Assembly (NCBI GenBank): GCA_023101725.1
Contig: JALJCO010007141.1
Location: 62,001 to 126,000 of the forward strand
Origin: Atherinomorus stipes
Lineage: Eukaryota > Chordata > Actinopteri > Atheriniformes > Atherinidae
Direction of reading: 5' to 3'
Length of the DNA stretch: 64,000 nucleotides
Shown here: positions 46,333 to 57,463 of the stretch, piece after piece
How the letters are laid out: every line of letters begins with the position of its first letter
Numbering within the stretch: the first letter of the stretch is position 1
Notes under the pieces: model-generated
Databases searched by the model: none
The model's input: only the letters and a program-made list of their open reading frames with translations
Told to the model about the DNA's origin: nothing
Program-made: the position numbers and the translations under genes

Positions 46333-46542
46333 ATGCCCGGAAGCTGCGCTGTGTATGGCTGCCATATACATAACTACCACACAAACATGAGAAGATGTTT
46401 TTCCAGTTCCTAAAACTATAGACAAAAGCAGAGAACGATGTGATTAGTGCCTAGCGACTACAAAGCCCATAAATGCTGACAGTTCACACTGGAGTCCATC
46501 GAAACAATATGTTCAGATCACATTGTGACTGATAAGTAAAAT
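46333..46542 (+). pseudogene. THAP zinc-finger domain relic
   Basis: The ATG at 46333 opens MPGSCAVYGCHIHNYHTN, the usual THAP start with C-x4-C (Cys codons at 46345 and 46360). The frame stops at 46411. Downstream, in the same frame, ICSDHIVTDK supplies C-x2-H (Cys at 46510), leaving 49 residues between the second and third Cys. That is inside the C-x2-4-C-x35-53-C-x2-H range of THAP domains. FFQF and DKSRE fragments appear in shifted frames between them, so indels and stops have destroyed it. THAP domains are found in P-element- and Kolobok-type transposases and in host proteins. Confidence 0.7.
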
Positions 46543-46544
46543 AT

Positions 46545-47615
46545 GTATTGTGGTATCACAGTTTAAACCCTGTAGTTGTTTTTGTATAGATGATAGAAAA
46601 CACCATGAAATCAGTAGATGTACAGAATCACAGCGCCCCGCCCGCTCTGTTCCCGTCTCATCAGGACGGACTGTTAAATCAGCTATTTATACATACAAAA
46701 ATCTGATGAAGTGAATGTTAACAATGAGCTATTGTGAAGGATTTTTGACCACTGTGTCTGCCTGTAAATTTCTGCTTACCCACTATAAGCAGGGGACTGT
46801 GAATAATAAGAAAACATCTCACAATAGACCAATAATAGGCTAAAACTCTATAAAGCTTTTTGACTACATACTGTATAACACATTTAGCTGTTCAGCTGCA
46901 TTGCCGATTGTGTGCTGTTTTTCGGGGGTGGAACAGTGGCTCAGCAGCTCTGGTGCAGAGTGAGGTCAGCCAAACAATGATGCCGGAGCAAACACAGGGA
47001 AATATTCAGCCATGCCTCTGTCGGTGGCTCTCTCTGCCGACAGCTCTGAGAGGGGCACAACAGCAGAGGTCAGAGAGGGAGATGTGCACTGCATGAGCTT
47101 TTTATCACAAGTCTACAGTCCGAACACAATGCACGCTTTATATTCTATCCAAAAGACTCACAGATGCTGAGCTTTTCCATTTATAGGCCTATGAAATAAC
47201 AAGAACCCAGTAAATTCAGCTAAAGTGAGTTAGTAAGCAGAAACCTGCTCATGAAAACACTTTACTAACGTACCTCAAAATTCAAACCTGGAATTTCAAT
47301 GCACGACAGTCTAGCTTTCAGTCAGCTCTCACAAAATGTAACTCAGTGGTTCCTTTTCAAGGAGAGTACCTCTAAGAAAGGAAAGCAATCATATGGTCTT
47401 TGAATTGAGGCTATATCTCTTTGAAAATTGGAGAAAAAGTCCATGTTAGATTTTTATAAAGAATTGCGTGATCAAAAAGACTGGAGTCAGTTTCCTGTTC
47501 ATCCCAAGAGCTTCTACTTCTTATCGCATCTGAAACTTTTTGTTTTTCAGACAGACCATTTACATATGAATTTGCTTTTCCTGGCTTACAGATGGATTGA
47601 CTGGTGATTTGATAC
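46545..47615. other. Gene-free stretch
   Basis: May include intron or 3' sequence of the lost THAP-bearing element, but no terminus is recognised. Frames have no domain. Confidence 0.4.
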
Positions 47616-47619
47616 GATA

Positions 47620-47960
47620 TTGTCCCAGTTACAGTATAACAGCTTCAATTGGGAAGGCTTTCCACAAGGTTAAGATGTGTTTATGGGCATTTTTGACTGT
47701 TATTCCACAGGTGCAGGGATAGGTATGGATGTTGGCTGAGAAGGCCTGACTCTCAGTCTCAACCGTTATTCATCCCAAAAGTGTAAGTCTATCAGGTTGA
47801 GGTCAGGACTCTGTGCAGGCTTGTCAAGTTCCTCCAAACTTATTCATCTTTTCATTAAACCTTTATGGGCCTTACTTGGAACATCTGAATTAAGTAATTC
47901 AAAAGGGATTCCCAATAAGGTGTTGGCCCCACTGCCAGATAAATCTGTTATGAAAAAAAA
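47620..47960 (-). pseudogene. Tc1-like transposase C-terminal fragment (second lineage)
   Basis: Minus-strand reading gives SLEELDKPAQSPDLNLI, then FWDE, RVRPSQPTSIP and KMPINTS. This is the EELDWPAQSPDLNPIEHLWDE ... KIPINTL order of a fish Tc1 lineage different from the 16-kb copy. An insertion near LI-FWDE disrupts the region of the catalytic Glu. Stops and frameshifts are present and no terminal repeats are visible. Confidence 0.75.
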
Positions 47961-48458
47961 AACCTTAATTTGCAACAATCATGGTAAATATTCAGGTAGT
48001 TATCATACATTTTGACACACACTTTCTGTAATTATATAGAAGATGTAAACAGAAATGATAATGCAGTGATGAGGCCACTAATATGTCCTGCTTTCAATGC
48101 ATTTATTGGTTGGACACATGAGACAAGCTCTAAAGTTAATTTCCATTTCAGCTGCAGTGTACAGAAATGTTGCTGCTAGGTGAGATGCTGTAAGGCGCGT
48201 GTTGCATCTAACTGTTAATTCTGAGATTTGCCTGAGTGATGATTCATAGAGGCCAAACCAATTTTAATGCAGCAGCAGGACATTGAGAGCGTTTAAAGTG
48301 CTGGTGACACGTTTCATTTCATGTAATGTTATACAATATTACAGCAACACTAAATGAGTGGCTCAGTGGAATTGTAAGTCAAACAGACTTGTTTTCACAG
48401 AATTATCTTAAGTTTCTGAGTTTGAAAGGAGCTCTGCAACAGCGACTAAGAAAAACAC

Positions 48459-48478
48459 GCCGCCATATTGCGACGTCA
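48459..48478 (+). promoter_or_regulatory. Promoter-like block upstream of TE exon
   Basis: CGCCGCCATATTG is the reverse complement of a YY1-like AATATGGCGGC site and is followed by a CRE-like GACGTCA. It lies about 60-80 bp upstream of the ATG at 48538. No TATA box is obvious. Inferred only. Confidence 0.3.
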
Positions 48479-48537
48479 GCGGGAGAACTCGGTCGGCTTT
48501 TTTTTTTTTCTTACTCGGTCAGCTAACAACAAGCAAC

Positions 48538-48781
48538 ATGGAAGCGGTGGACGGTAACGATGATGGTCCCTGCCTGGAATTGATTTGTTTGGCGGAATCA
48601 TCAGACAGTTCAGAAGAGTTAGGTGATGTTGAGGAATATAGAGGCATCACACCTTATAGATTTGAGCCTTATCAAACGGACTTCATGCCGAGTGAGCAAG
48701 ACTCTGAAAGGGGAGTGCCGGAGAAGATGACATGGTCATTGCAGCAGCAGAGGGAAACACACGGCAGGGGAACACCGATTG
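48538..48781 (+). CDS. First exon of TE protein with I-x-P-Y-x-F-E-P motif (P2X7-C-terminus-like family)
   Basis: The frame opens MEAVDGNDDGPCLELICLAE, has an acidic Ser/Asp/Glu-rich stretch (SSDSSEELGDVEE), then GITPYRFEPYQTDF and a charged tail. It reaches GTATGT at 48782, a good 5' splice site, after which the frame turns hydrophobic and stops at 48838. The ATG has A at -3 and G at +4. From memory, I-x-P-Y-x-F-E-P after an acidic leader starts the 'P2X purinoceptor 7-like' proteins abundant in fish and cnidarian genomes. Their Cys-rich core should follow in later exons, and none is found here. It could still be expressed as a short product. Confidence 0.5.
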
Positions 48782-49803
48782 GTATGTCTTTGTTATACAT
48801 TACGATTAGCATTTTTGTTGTTAGTGATTTGTTTGTATAGTAATTTGTGAATAAATGTAACTATGTAATAAACTGATTTTTAACCTCTCCACACCCACCT
48901 GGACACCAGCGCCCATTTAGCTGTGTTTTCAATTAACAACAGCAAGCCACTATATGGACATATACATGGTTATAAAGCTTAGATAAATACATAAATAAAA
49001 AGAAGCAACTGCATCTCCCTACCTTTGAAGTGGATCCAGAAGCCATTTTATAAGTCCAATCTTCAATTGTTTACATTGTTTACAGTCCTTCTGTTCGCAA
49101 GTTCGTAAGGGTTCACCAATTTAAAGTAATCAAAAATATTTTTTGATGAAAACGATTCCGTAGTGTGAAAATAGCCGCACACAGAGAAAAAAAAAATCAT
49201 TTTTCACCGTCCAAAAAGTCCGCTCGTCACAGCTACACAGTTTGTTTAGTAACATCTTGCTACGACCCCTAACGTAGCTGTTGGGGTGTGCTTGTTTTCC
49301 TCACTCTCCTTCCTGCAAAACAAGTGTCCACATCTGTTTTAGTCTAAATTCAACCCTCAGACACTCCTTGTCTGAAAACAAGCGCTCTCAGTTTGGAATC
49401 CCATTCGACAGCACACGGCGCTGACAGCACAGCTAAAAGTCCCGTAGCTGGAAACTTGAATAAACTTACGCCATTTTTATGAGTGTTTGGACAAAAACCT
49501 GCAACACAACGCGACGGCATATCTGTAACCTTTAGCCAGTAAAGCTAAAACAAAAGGAGAAACTGTTAGCAAAACCGCTAGCTCTCCAGTCAACAAGCCG
49601 GGTGGGCAGTCTCCCGCTGATGTCACATCCGGTTTTGTACTCCTGTGGTGAACAGCGCCACAGTCTGGTCAGAAAAGCAGCAATGTTTTCTAATAACTCA
49701 TTTATGCAGCTGCGGTTGTTTATGTTACATAGATCATCATGAAAGACGTTTTGGTCTATAAAACATGGCAAAAAATGGTAAAATCGTGTCACCAGCACTT
49801 TAA

Positions 49804-52640
49804 GGCTCCTAAATCCTCTAAAGGCTCTGTTGCAGCTATTTCTTTCAGCATCCTTTTAGCCACACTTCTGCATTGCGCTACACAGTTTAACACCATTTTA
49901 ACATTGCATGTGTGCATTCATATATGCTTTTTTAGAGACATAAAACAGGAAGTCTTTGATGCACAGTGGTGAAAGATTGCCCATTTGTCCTCCGGTGTGA
50001 ATCCCAACTCGATGACGCAGCAAATAAAGCTCCAAAAGGGCAGAGCTCCAGGGGCTTACAGGGGAGACGGCCCCTGAGCTGATTCCAGACCTGCGCTCTC
50101 TCTTGGCAGAACGCCCCACTGTCCCATGATTGAATGCCACTTGACACATTTTCAATAAGTTCGTCACCTTTTTTCTGTTCTCCTGAATATACATCAGAGC
50201 AGCTGGTGTCTCAGGAGAGGCGTCGATCATGCCTCTCCCCTCCGCTCTCTGATGCTGTCTTTAAGCCTCAGGGTACCTCCTTTTCCTTGACAGATTGGAG
50301 ATGTGCAAGGAGAGCTGATCTATAAACCCTCTAGTTATGACTGAAGTAACTTTCTGTGGAAAACATGGAAAAAATATATATAAAATATGGACGCCTCAGT
50401 GCGAATCAGAGTTGCAGGATTTTGTCAGCTGAAATGTGGGAATTTGAACTTTTCTAACTGGGCATCATTTCTGGTGTTACTCTCTCCCTTGTTGAAGCCT
50501 GTCTGCAACAGAAAGAAAAAGAGCAAACGCAACTTTGTGTTTCATTTGAAGCCTTTATTTTAGAAGCAAACAAACCATAACACACAGGAGGATGTGGAGA
50601 GAAGATCATATTTAGGATTCCATTCTTCAGCAAAGACAAAGGCACTGCGGGAAGTTTTACATGCGTGTGAAGGTGAAAGATATAGAAAAAGCTGCGATGG
50701 CTATCAGTGAACCAGTGGCCTTTGACAAAACCCGTTTAGAGATGATAAATCTGGCTAATGAGGTCTGCCAAAGGAAATTACTCACCTTAAAGCCACTAAC
50801 AGCCTGCATGAACACGCAGGACAGCCAATAAGTCAAACAAAATAAGGCTGTCTGAAATATTAAACAGTAAATTAATTAAAGCAGCCCCCCAAAGCCTTCA
50901 AGAATCGACAGTTAAACACATCAAATATCACAGCTGAATACTGAAAATGTCAGCCTCACATGTGTCTCAGGTGTCATTTTGAAAGAACATGAGTGATTGT
51001 ACAGTGTCTTCTGACACGTTTTCCCCACACGACTGTCAACGTTTCATCAAGTTACACTTATAAAAGTGCAGCATATTGTAAGGAGCACCTTTTAAAGAAC
51101 AGCGATTCATTCTCCCACAGGAGCTGCAGCTACCACAGCTCCACTGGCTGCAGTCATCTCCGCTAACGACATGATGCATGCTCTTCCCCCAGCTGTCAAA
51201 ATGCTGCTACCTGCATGCTGAAACCATCTACAGCATGATGGCAAAATTTAATTGTTTACAAAAACAATCCCTGTGCCCTTGCAGGATAACTGCAGCCATT
51301 ACTGCTGTTGGCAAAAACTGGTACGGGGGACTGGGGGTCCCTGCTGGAGGACCTGCTGTGCGTAGGCAGCTCCATAACCTGTGCCTACCCCACAGTAGCC
51401 TGAGCAGCTGTGTCTGAAGTCTCAGCTGGGCGGGGGAAAGGGGATTCTCCTGCTGACATGGCACAAGTGTTGCAGTTTGTGAGTTGTTCAATTAATAAGG
51501 CATCTTCAGAGAACCACCGGGGGGGCTGGTGAGGAGAGAGGCGTTATGGTTCATGGCCCACCTGCACCATCAAACCAACTGTGTCAGCTGCTTCGATCAG
51601 AACACTGTGGGTAAATTAAACACCCTTATGTCTCCAGTCAATTTTCATTAAATCCTTAAGGAGCAATAATTAATTTATGACCTTTACAGACTACAGAACT
51701 TTAACATGAGGTGGTAGGTCCTTTGTCTCTGAATTAACAGGTTATCTTTCAATTCCAGCCATGAAGAAACTCACAAAAATATCGTGCTCCCTGTCAGGGC
51801 AGGTCAACTTAATTAAAAAGAGTATTTCTCAGATTGAACACTGTAATAAGACACAGTAAAACCAAAAATGGCTTTTTGAAAGAAATTCTAAGCATTATTA
51901 GAGCCTCCGTTTACCCTCATTGTCACTCAGCCACCAACACATATACCCAGTGATTCCAGTGTGATGGTTGTAATGCTCATAGCAGGAAAGAAAGTGCTAT
52001 GTCTTAAGTTTTATGCATCAGAACATGATCTTTTTTTTTAAAAAACATATCCGATCTTAACCAGGTCAGAAAATGATATCAAATCAACATCAGATGCAAC
52101 ACATATACTGTGGCATTAGTTACTGAATGAAAATGAACCAAAATACAGAAACATTGTGTAAAAAAACTGGGTCCATCCCAAATGGACAGAAATTAAGAGG
52201 GTCAGTTTTTGGACCATGAAAATGGTCCTTTTGGTGAATGTTGTGTCTTGTAGCTTGAAAGGATGGCCATACTTGGCATGGTTAAAGGCCCAAAGTTGCC
52301 CATAAAAGGTCATGACTTGTATACACAGTGTACAGACACAGGCCATGTCTCAAACTTGAGCCCTTAAAACACTATTTTTAAGTGTGTAGTGTGTTCATAC
52401 TGTCATTTAAGCTAAAATTCAGTGCTCTGAAAATACCTGGATGCTGCCCTGATAACGGCTAAAAACGCAGTTCAAAATGAAGCACACTTCTCGCACCTAA
52501 CGGACGCCATCTTGCTAACATAGGAGAAGAGATGGGACTTTCAAACTGTTTTCAGAGATGAATAATGACGAAGAAGGAAGCGGCGGCAACCCCTGCTGCA
52601 GTGGGAGGCTGTTCTGTACTGATTTAAGTAACGTTTATGA
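49804..52640. other. Gene-free stretch
   Basis: No recognisable gene or paired repeat. Frames of 60-110 codons (for example 49898-50230 minus, 51228-51491 minus) have antisense overlaps and no motif. 50640-50830 and 51590-51740 are even-composition DNA without repeat signs. Confidence 0.4.
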
Positions 52641-52649
52641 AATTGGTAC

Positions 52650-52935
52650 TCAGTCAGTCATTTCCTATACCGCTTATCCAGTTCAGGGTCGTGGGGGTTG
52701 CTGGAGCCTATCCAGCAAGAGGCAGGATACACCCTGGACAGGTCGCCAGTCTGTCGCAGGGCCAACACAGAGAGACAGACAACCATGCATGCTCGCATTC
52801 ATACCTAGGGACAATTTAGAGTAACCAATTAACCTAACATGCATGTCTTTGGACAGTGGGAGGAAGTTGGAGCACTTGGAGAGAACACTTGTATACACAG
52901 GGAGAACATACAAACTCCACATAGGCTGGTTACTC
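52650..52935 (-). mobile_element. Fish tRNA-type SINE, antisense, 5'-truncated
   Basis: Plus-strand order: TATACCGCTTATCCAGTTCA, GGTTGCTGGAGCCTATCC, ACACCCTGGACAGGTCGCCA, GGGACAATTTAGAGTAACCA, CTAACATGCATGTCTTTGGA, GGGAGAACATACAAACTCCA. This is the reverse of the SINE at 29364-29690. The tRNA-like head with its A and B boxes is missing. The 60-125-codon frames across it are shadows. Confidence 0.8.
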
Positions 52936-53384
52936 CCTGATGACAGTTCGTGAGTTGGAAATGAAAGTACACAGAGTCATAAAACCGCACACAAAACTCC
53001 GACAACATCTGGTCCACCCAAAAGACAACATACCGCAGGACTGACAGATCTGTCAGGTTGACCACGCCCTGGAACATCACATAAGGACACATCACAGCGA
53101 TCAGCTGATGCTTCTGAGGAAGACTGCAGATGGCACATGTCAAGGTAAATGAAACATCTTTCATACACCTTTTGTCTAAACAAAAGAAAACAAAACTGTA
53201 ACTCATTTGTTTGACACTGCGGTTATACCAGCTCAGAAGAGTTAACTCACGCTAGCAGTCAATGCTAGTCCGTCACTTCCTGTAAGTGCAGTGCTCTGTT
53301 CCGGTCAGCATTTGGCAACAATATTGTGCACTACAGACAAAGTACACAGTGCGCACTAAGCACTGAATTCCAGTGCACTGGGGA

Positions 53385-53725
53385 AGAGGGGGAGGGAGAA
53401 AAGGCAAAAGAAAAAAAAAGGATAGAAAAAGAAAAAAAAAAAAAAAAATAGAAAGAAAAAAAAAAAAAAAAAAAAAAGGGGAAAAAAGAGGAAAAAAAAA
53501 AGCATAAAACTAATACTATTTTAAAAAATTATAAAAAAAAAAAAAGATAACAGAAATTCTCAAAGAAGAGGGGAGGGAGGGGGAGAGAGATATTAAGTGA
53601 AGAGGAGAGAGAGATAATAATACAAACGGGTTTTAAGATGCCGGTATGTGGGGTTAATAAAAAAAAAAAAAAAAGAAAGAAAAAAAAAACAAAAAAAAAC
53701 AAAAACGGCAGGGGGGGGGAGAGAG
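53385..53725 (+). repeat. Purine-rich low-complexity tract
   Basis: Long A runs separated by G clusters (GGGGAGGGAGG, GAGAGAGAGA), on a single strand over about 340 bp. It may be an expanded retroelement tail but nothing identifies a source. Confidence 0.8.
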
Positions 53726-53784
53726 GACGGCCCCCAGTCAGCCCAGGACCCTTGGATAAACCAAATAGATTAGCTCAAGTCACA

Positions 53785-54110
53785 GCTGCGCTCCTCTTTG
53801 GACAATGATCCCAAACACAGCAGCAGATCTACAAGAGAAACAAGGTGTTGACATGGTCCAGTCAAGTCCAGACCTAAACCTGACTAAGATGCTGTGGTGA
53901 GGCTGCAGGAACCAAAGCTGAAGCAATGTTGGAAAGAGCAGTGGAGCAAAATTCCCCCACAACCACGAGAGAGACTGACAGAAAACCATTACTTCCACTT
54001 AATGCTGCTACAGGAACTTTTACAAGTTGCTGGATCATGAGGTGGATGCAGTTTTTCACAGCGATTTTGGGTTTTGGCTGATTGTTGGATGAATAATGAC
54101 ACAGTGTAAC
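53785..54110 (+). pseudogene. Tc1-like transposase C-terminal fragment (third lineage)
   Basis: DNDPKHSSRS (second catalytic Asp region) is followed after a frame change by SPDLNLT, where the Glu position is altered, and then by decayed sequence through GGTGGATGCAGTTTTTCACA. The DNDPKH motif distinguishes it from the QDNAPCH and QDDNAQIH lineages elsewhere in the window. Inactive. Confidence 0.75.
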
Positions 54111-54114
54111 ATGT

Positions 54115-54960
54115 CATGTGTTGTTATCCAGTTAAAGCTGTTAAGGAGCTGACATCTGTTACAAGCTATTATATACTGAAAGCTGTTATATACTATTATA
54201 CAGTATATAAAAAAACCTTACAAACAGAAGGTGCACTTTTTTTTTCAGTAACATCATTATTTTCCAAGAATTTTTTTTAGAATAACCTGCCACCCCATTT
54301 CTCCATTTCTATTCATCCTCTCATACTAAACCAACAAAACATTCTTAGTTCTGGTGGCAAGAGAAATGAACTGTAAAAGATTATTTATGTCAACCGGTCA
54401 CATCAAGGGGTCCACAGAGAAAACCTTTTTCCACATCACAAGTGGTTGTTGTTGTGAGGCAGACATGGTTTGTCCTTTGTAATCATGGCATGATATAGAG
54501 CAGCAGGTAGAAAATGAAGGTTTTTAAAAATCCAGAAATGTCAGCACTTGGTGAAGAAATCACTGCGCCACTGATATTGATTTGGGATTCTGTCAAAACC
54601 CTGCAGAGATATTCATGGCTATTTTGCAACATGGGACTGCACAAATCATCCTAATTGGTCTTTTAGGTGCTGAGGTTTCATTTTATCAAGGTGCTGGAAA
54701 TGATGATGGCTTTGTTTTTCTTTTTGTTTTTTAAGGAAATTAGTATATGGTACATCTTTTCAGTTATTCGTCTGTGAATGCAAGAACACGAAAAATCCAG
54801 GCACCAAAATCAAATCCTGACATTTTTGGTCCTGAAAATGATCCATTCAAGTCTCCAGCTAAGAAAGCAGTTATCATCTACAGATGACAGCAAAATGTGG
54901 GAAGAACTTTTCTTAAAAAAAAAAAAACTAGATCTACAATTATCATATAAAATTAAATGA
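54115..54960. other. Gene-free stretch
   Basis: AT-rich with no motif-bearing frame. Confidence 0.45.
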
Positions 54961-55110
54961 AAAACACTTCATTAATCCCAGAAAGGAAATTTAATATTGT
55001 AGTTGTCCTGCCCTCTTCACATGCCTTGCATGAATTGACAGGTAGATAAACTCCATCCCCAATCACCACACGGACAAAGAGGCTCTAGTTCACTTCTTTA
55101 GTGCAGTAAC
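54961..55110 (-). mobile_element. LINE 3'-end-like fragment (antisense)
   Basis: CACTTCATTAATCCCAGAAAGG followed by AAATTTAATATTG is the reverse of a common fish LINE terminus (AATTTCC...GGGATTAATAAAG). No coding sequence remains. Confidence 0.4.
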
Positions 55111-55443
55111 TGGCAGTAGGGTATAACTGACAACAAAAAAAACCATACAGTTACAAACTGTCAATATTTACATTGTGTGTGAGGTTAAACATATCACAAG
55201 TTATACAAAATAATACACAAACTATCCAATTGAGGCCCAGATGTACAATAAATGAGATAACTGTATTTAAATTAACTCCAAACTGTATCTTTAAACATAA
55301 AGACAAACTACTGGTAAGTATATTGCTAAATATAACGTATCTCCATGCACATTCACCTAATTCCAAAGCTAGCTTGAACATGTGCTCAAAGAATCTTCTA
55401 TCTGTGCATTACTCAATGTCTCTGCTTTGCAACAATTTACATA

Positions 55444-56348
55444 CAGGGGTTAGACAATGAAACTGAAACACCTGTCATTTTAGTGTGGGGGGTTTTTTGG
55501 GCAAACCAGCCTGGTGGCAAATATTCATTAATTGCACATTGCACCAGTAAGAACAGAGTGTGAAGGTTCAGTTAGCAGGGTAAAAAGCACGGTTTTGCTC
55601 GAAACATTGCAATGCATACAACATTGTATCAGAGTTCAAAAGAGGACAAATTGTTGGTGTGTCTTGCTGGCGCATCTGTGACCAAGACAAGTCTTTGTGA
55701 TGTATCAAGAGCCACAGTATCCAGGGTAATGTCAGCATACCACCAAGAAGGACAAACCACATCCAACAGGATTAACTGTGGACGCAAGAGGAAGTTGTTT
55801 GAACGGGGTGTTGGGGTGCTACCCCGGATTGTATCCAAAAAACGTAAAACCACAGCTGCCCAAATCACGGCATTCGCTTGGCCCAGGACTTGTGGTAGAT
55901 GGGCCAAGGACTACTAAACCATTCTGGAGGACCATGTGCATCCAAAGGTTCAAACATTGTATCCTGAAGGCGGTGCAGTGTATCAGGATGACAATGCACA
56001 AATACACACAGCAAGACTGATGAAAGATTGGTTTGATGAACATGAAAGTGAAGTTGAACATCTCCCATGGCCTGCAAAGTCACCAGATCTAAATATTATT
56101 GAGCCACTTTGGGGGAGTTTTGGAGGAGCGAATCAAGAAACGTTTTCCACCACCAGCATCACGTAGTGACCTGGCCACTATCCTGCAAGAAGTATGGCTT
56201 AAAATCCCTCTGACCACTGTTCAGGACTTGTATATGTCATTTCCAAGACGAATTGTCGCTGCATTGGCCGCAAAAGGAGGCCCCACACCATACTAATAAA
56301 TGATTGTGGTCTAAAACCAAGTGTTTCAGTTTCATTGTCTAACCCCTG
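55444..56348 (+). mobile_element. Tc1-like element with intact ends and internal deletion
   Basis: CAGGGGTTAGACAATGAAAC at the left and GTTTCATTGTCTAACCCCTG at the right are perfect 20-bp inverted repeats, and the similarity runs on to about 30 bp. TA flanks both sides (55442-55443, 56349-56350). At 905 bp it is much shorter than the roughly 1.3-1.6 kb usual for Tc1. The interior keeps the 5' and 3' thirds of the transposase gene and lacks the middle. Confidence 0.9.
55612..56296 (+). pseudogene. Tc1-like transposase, internally deleted
   Basis: The N-terminal helix-turn-helix part survives (CDVSRATVSRVMSAYHQEG, then a basic RINCGRKRK segment). At about 55868 the sequence jumps from AAQIT to the region before the second Asp, removing the second DNA-binding half and the first catalytic Asp. 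The tail has YQDDNAQIHTARL (Asp codon 55990) and SPDLNIIEPLW (Glu codon 56101), 36 residues apart. A frameshift near 56110-56120 moves the C-terminus (FPRRIVAALAAKGGPTPY) to another frame. It cannot make active transposase. Confidence 0.85.
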
Positions 56349-56354
56349 TATATA

Positions 56355-57460
56355 TATCAATAAATGATAAACTTAAGTATTGCTTTAACATTCCGACGGT
56401 GCTTTCAAAGACTTGAACGTCTGGATGATGTCCGATAAAACAAAGGCGTGGGCCGTTTTTCAATCTGCGTACTTGTGTGTACTTACGTGCTCGTGGATTG
56501 TGAAAATTGGATTGTTCCATTAAAAAGTTCGCTTCTCAGCAAGTTCACTGGAAATCCCCGGATGAAAACTTTCTCCGCCCATTTTACCGAGCATGCATCA
56601 GAGGAGGCTCGTGCGTAGCCTACTTGGCCAGATATAAAATCCCAGCATGCACCTGCACACGTGCAGCGCATGGCAACCTCCTCCTCGCTCCTCCGCCTCC
56701 AACAGCCAAACCTGAGCGATCATTTCCATTCTTTACTGTTCTTGGCCTTTTATCTGCAGCTCTTCCTCCCGCTTTCCTCTCACAGCCGAGGCCGAATATA
56801 GGCATGGGCAAGAAGGGGCAATGCCCCCCTAAATGCCATGACTGCCCCCCCAAACATGATAGCATGCAAAAATCCGAAATTGAAAAATTATTTAAAGGAA
56901 AATGGTCGGAGCGCATTATGCTCTCTCTGTTTCTCTCTCTCTCTCCCTTAATCAAAGTAGCTACTGATTGGTAGCTAGGGTACATACATAGGAAGGGTGT
57001 GTCCAGTCCGGGCCAGTCGCTTGACCTTCCCCTGAGCTCCGCGTCTCACTCACGGTCACAGTTCAGCACACAGACATGCTGCTGTTAGCTCAGCCACTGT
57101 TTTCAGATTTTTTCCGCCCTCTGTCACAAAATTATTTGGTTACTCTTTCTCTCAACTTGTTCTCGTTCTCTCTGTGTCTCTTATCGCTCTCTCTGTTGTA
57201 ATTTGAACAGTCGAGTCACTATGCGCAGATTTCTGGTTGCTAAAGCTAGCACAGCAAAGCTGCCGGTAGCAGAACTGCGGCATTAGCAGCAGCAGAGCGA
57301 TCATTACTGCTCCTCCATAGTGACTCGTCACAAATTCTAACCATTCTAATGTGAGAGCTCTTTCTCCTCTTTGTCTCATGTTTTTCCCCCTTCCACCGCA
57401 CAATGCTACATGTGAGAAAAATCAAGTTACTCTGGGTCACAAGAAGGCTAGAACAGGTGT
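56355..57460. other. Gene-free stretch, possible repeat start
   Basis: 56803-56860 (ATAGGCATGGGCAAGAAGGG followed by CCCCCC blocks) looks like the edge of a larger DNA element, and 58040-58095 has GGCTGCCCCCCTTATATGC, but I could not establish inverted termini or a duplication. The 155- and 121-codon frames at 56507-56985 lie on opposite strands of the same DNA and show no domain. Confidence 0.35.
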
Positions 57461-57463
57461 GAA

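Larger units (their letters stand above)
48297..49799 (+). mobile_element. TTAA-flanked 1.5-kb element carrying an exon
   Basis: Termini AGTGCTGGTGACACG and CGTGTCACCAGCACT are perfect 15-bp inverted repeats, flanked by TTAA (48293-48296, 49800-49803). Inside, a promoter-like block (CGCCGCCATATTGCGACGTC) precedes an ATG ORF ending at a GTATGT donor. The remaining kilobase has no matching acceptor exon or DDE core, so this is probably an internally deleted, non-autonomous derivative. TTAA fits Kolobok or piggyBac. Confidence 0.8.

Noticed and set aside
56507..56985. Overlapping 155- and 121-codon frames on opposite strands
   Set aside because: Mutually antisense, no motifs, and not distinguishable from chance frames in CT-rich DNA.
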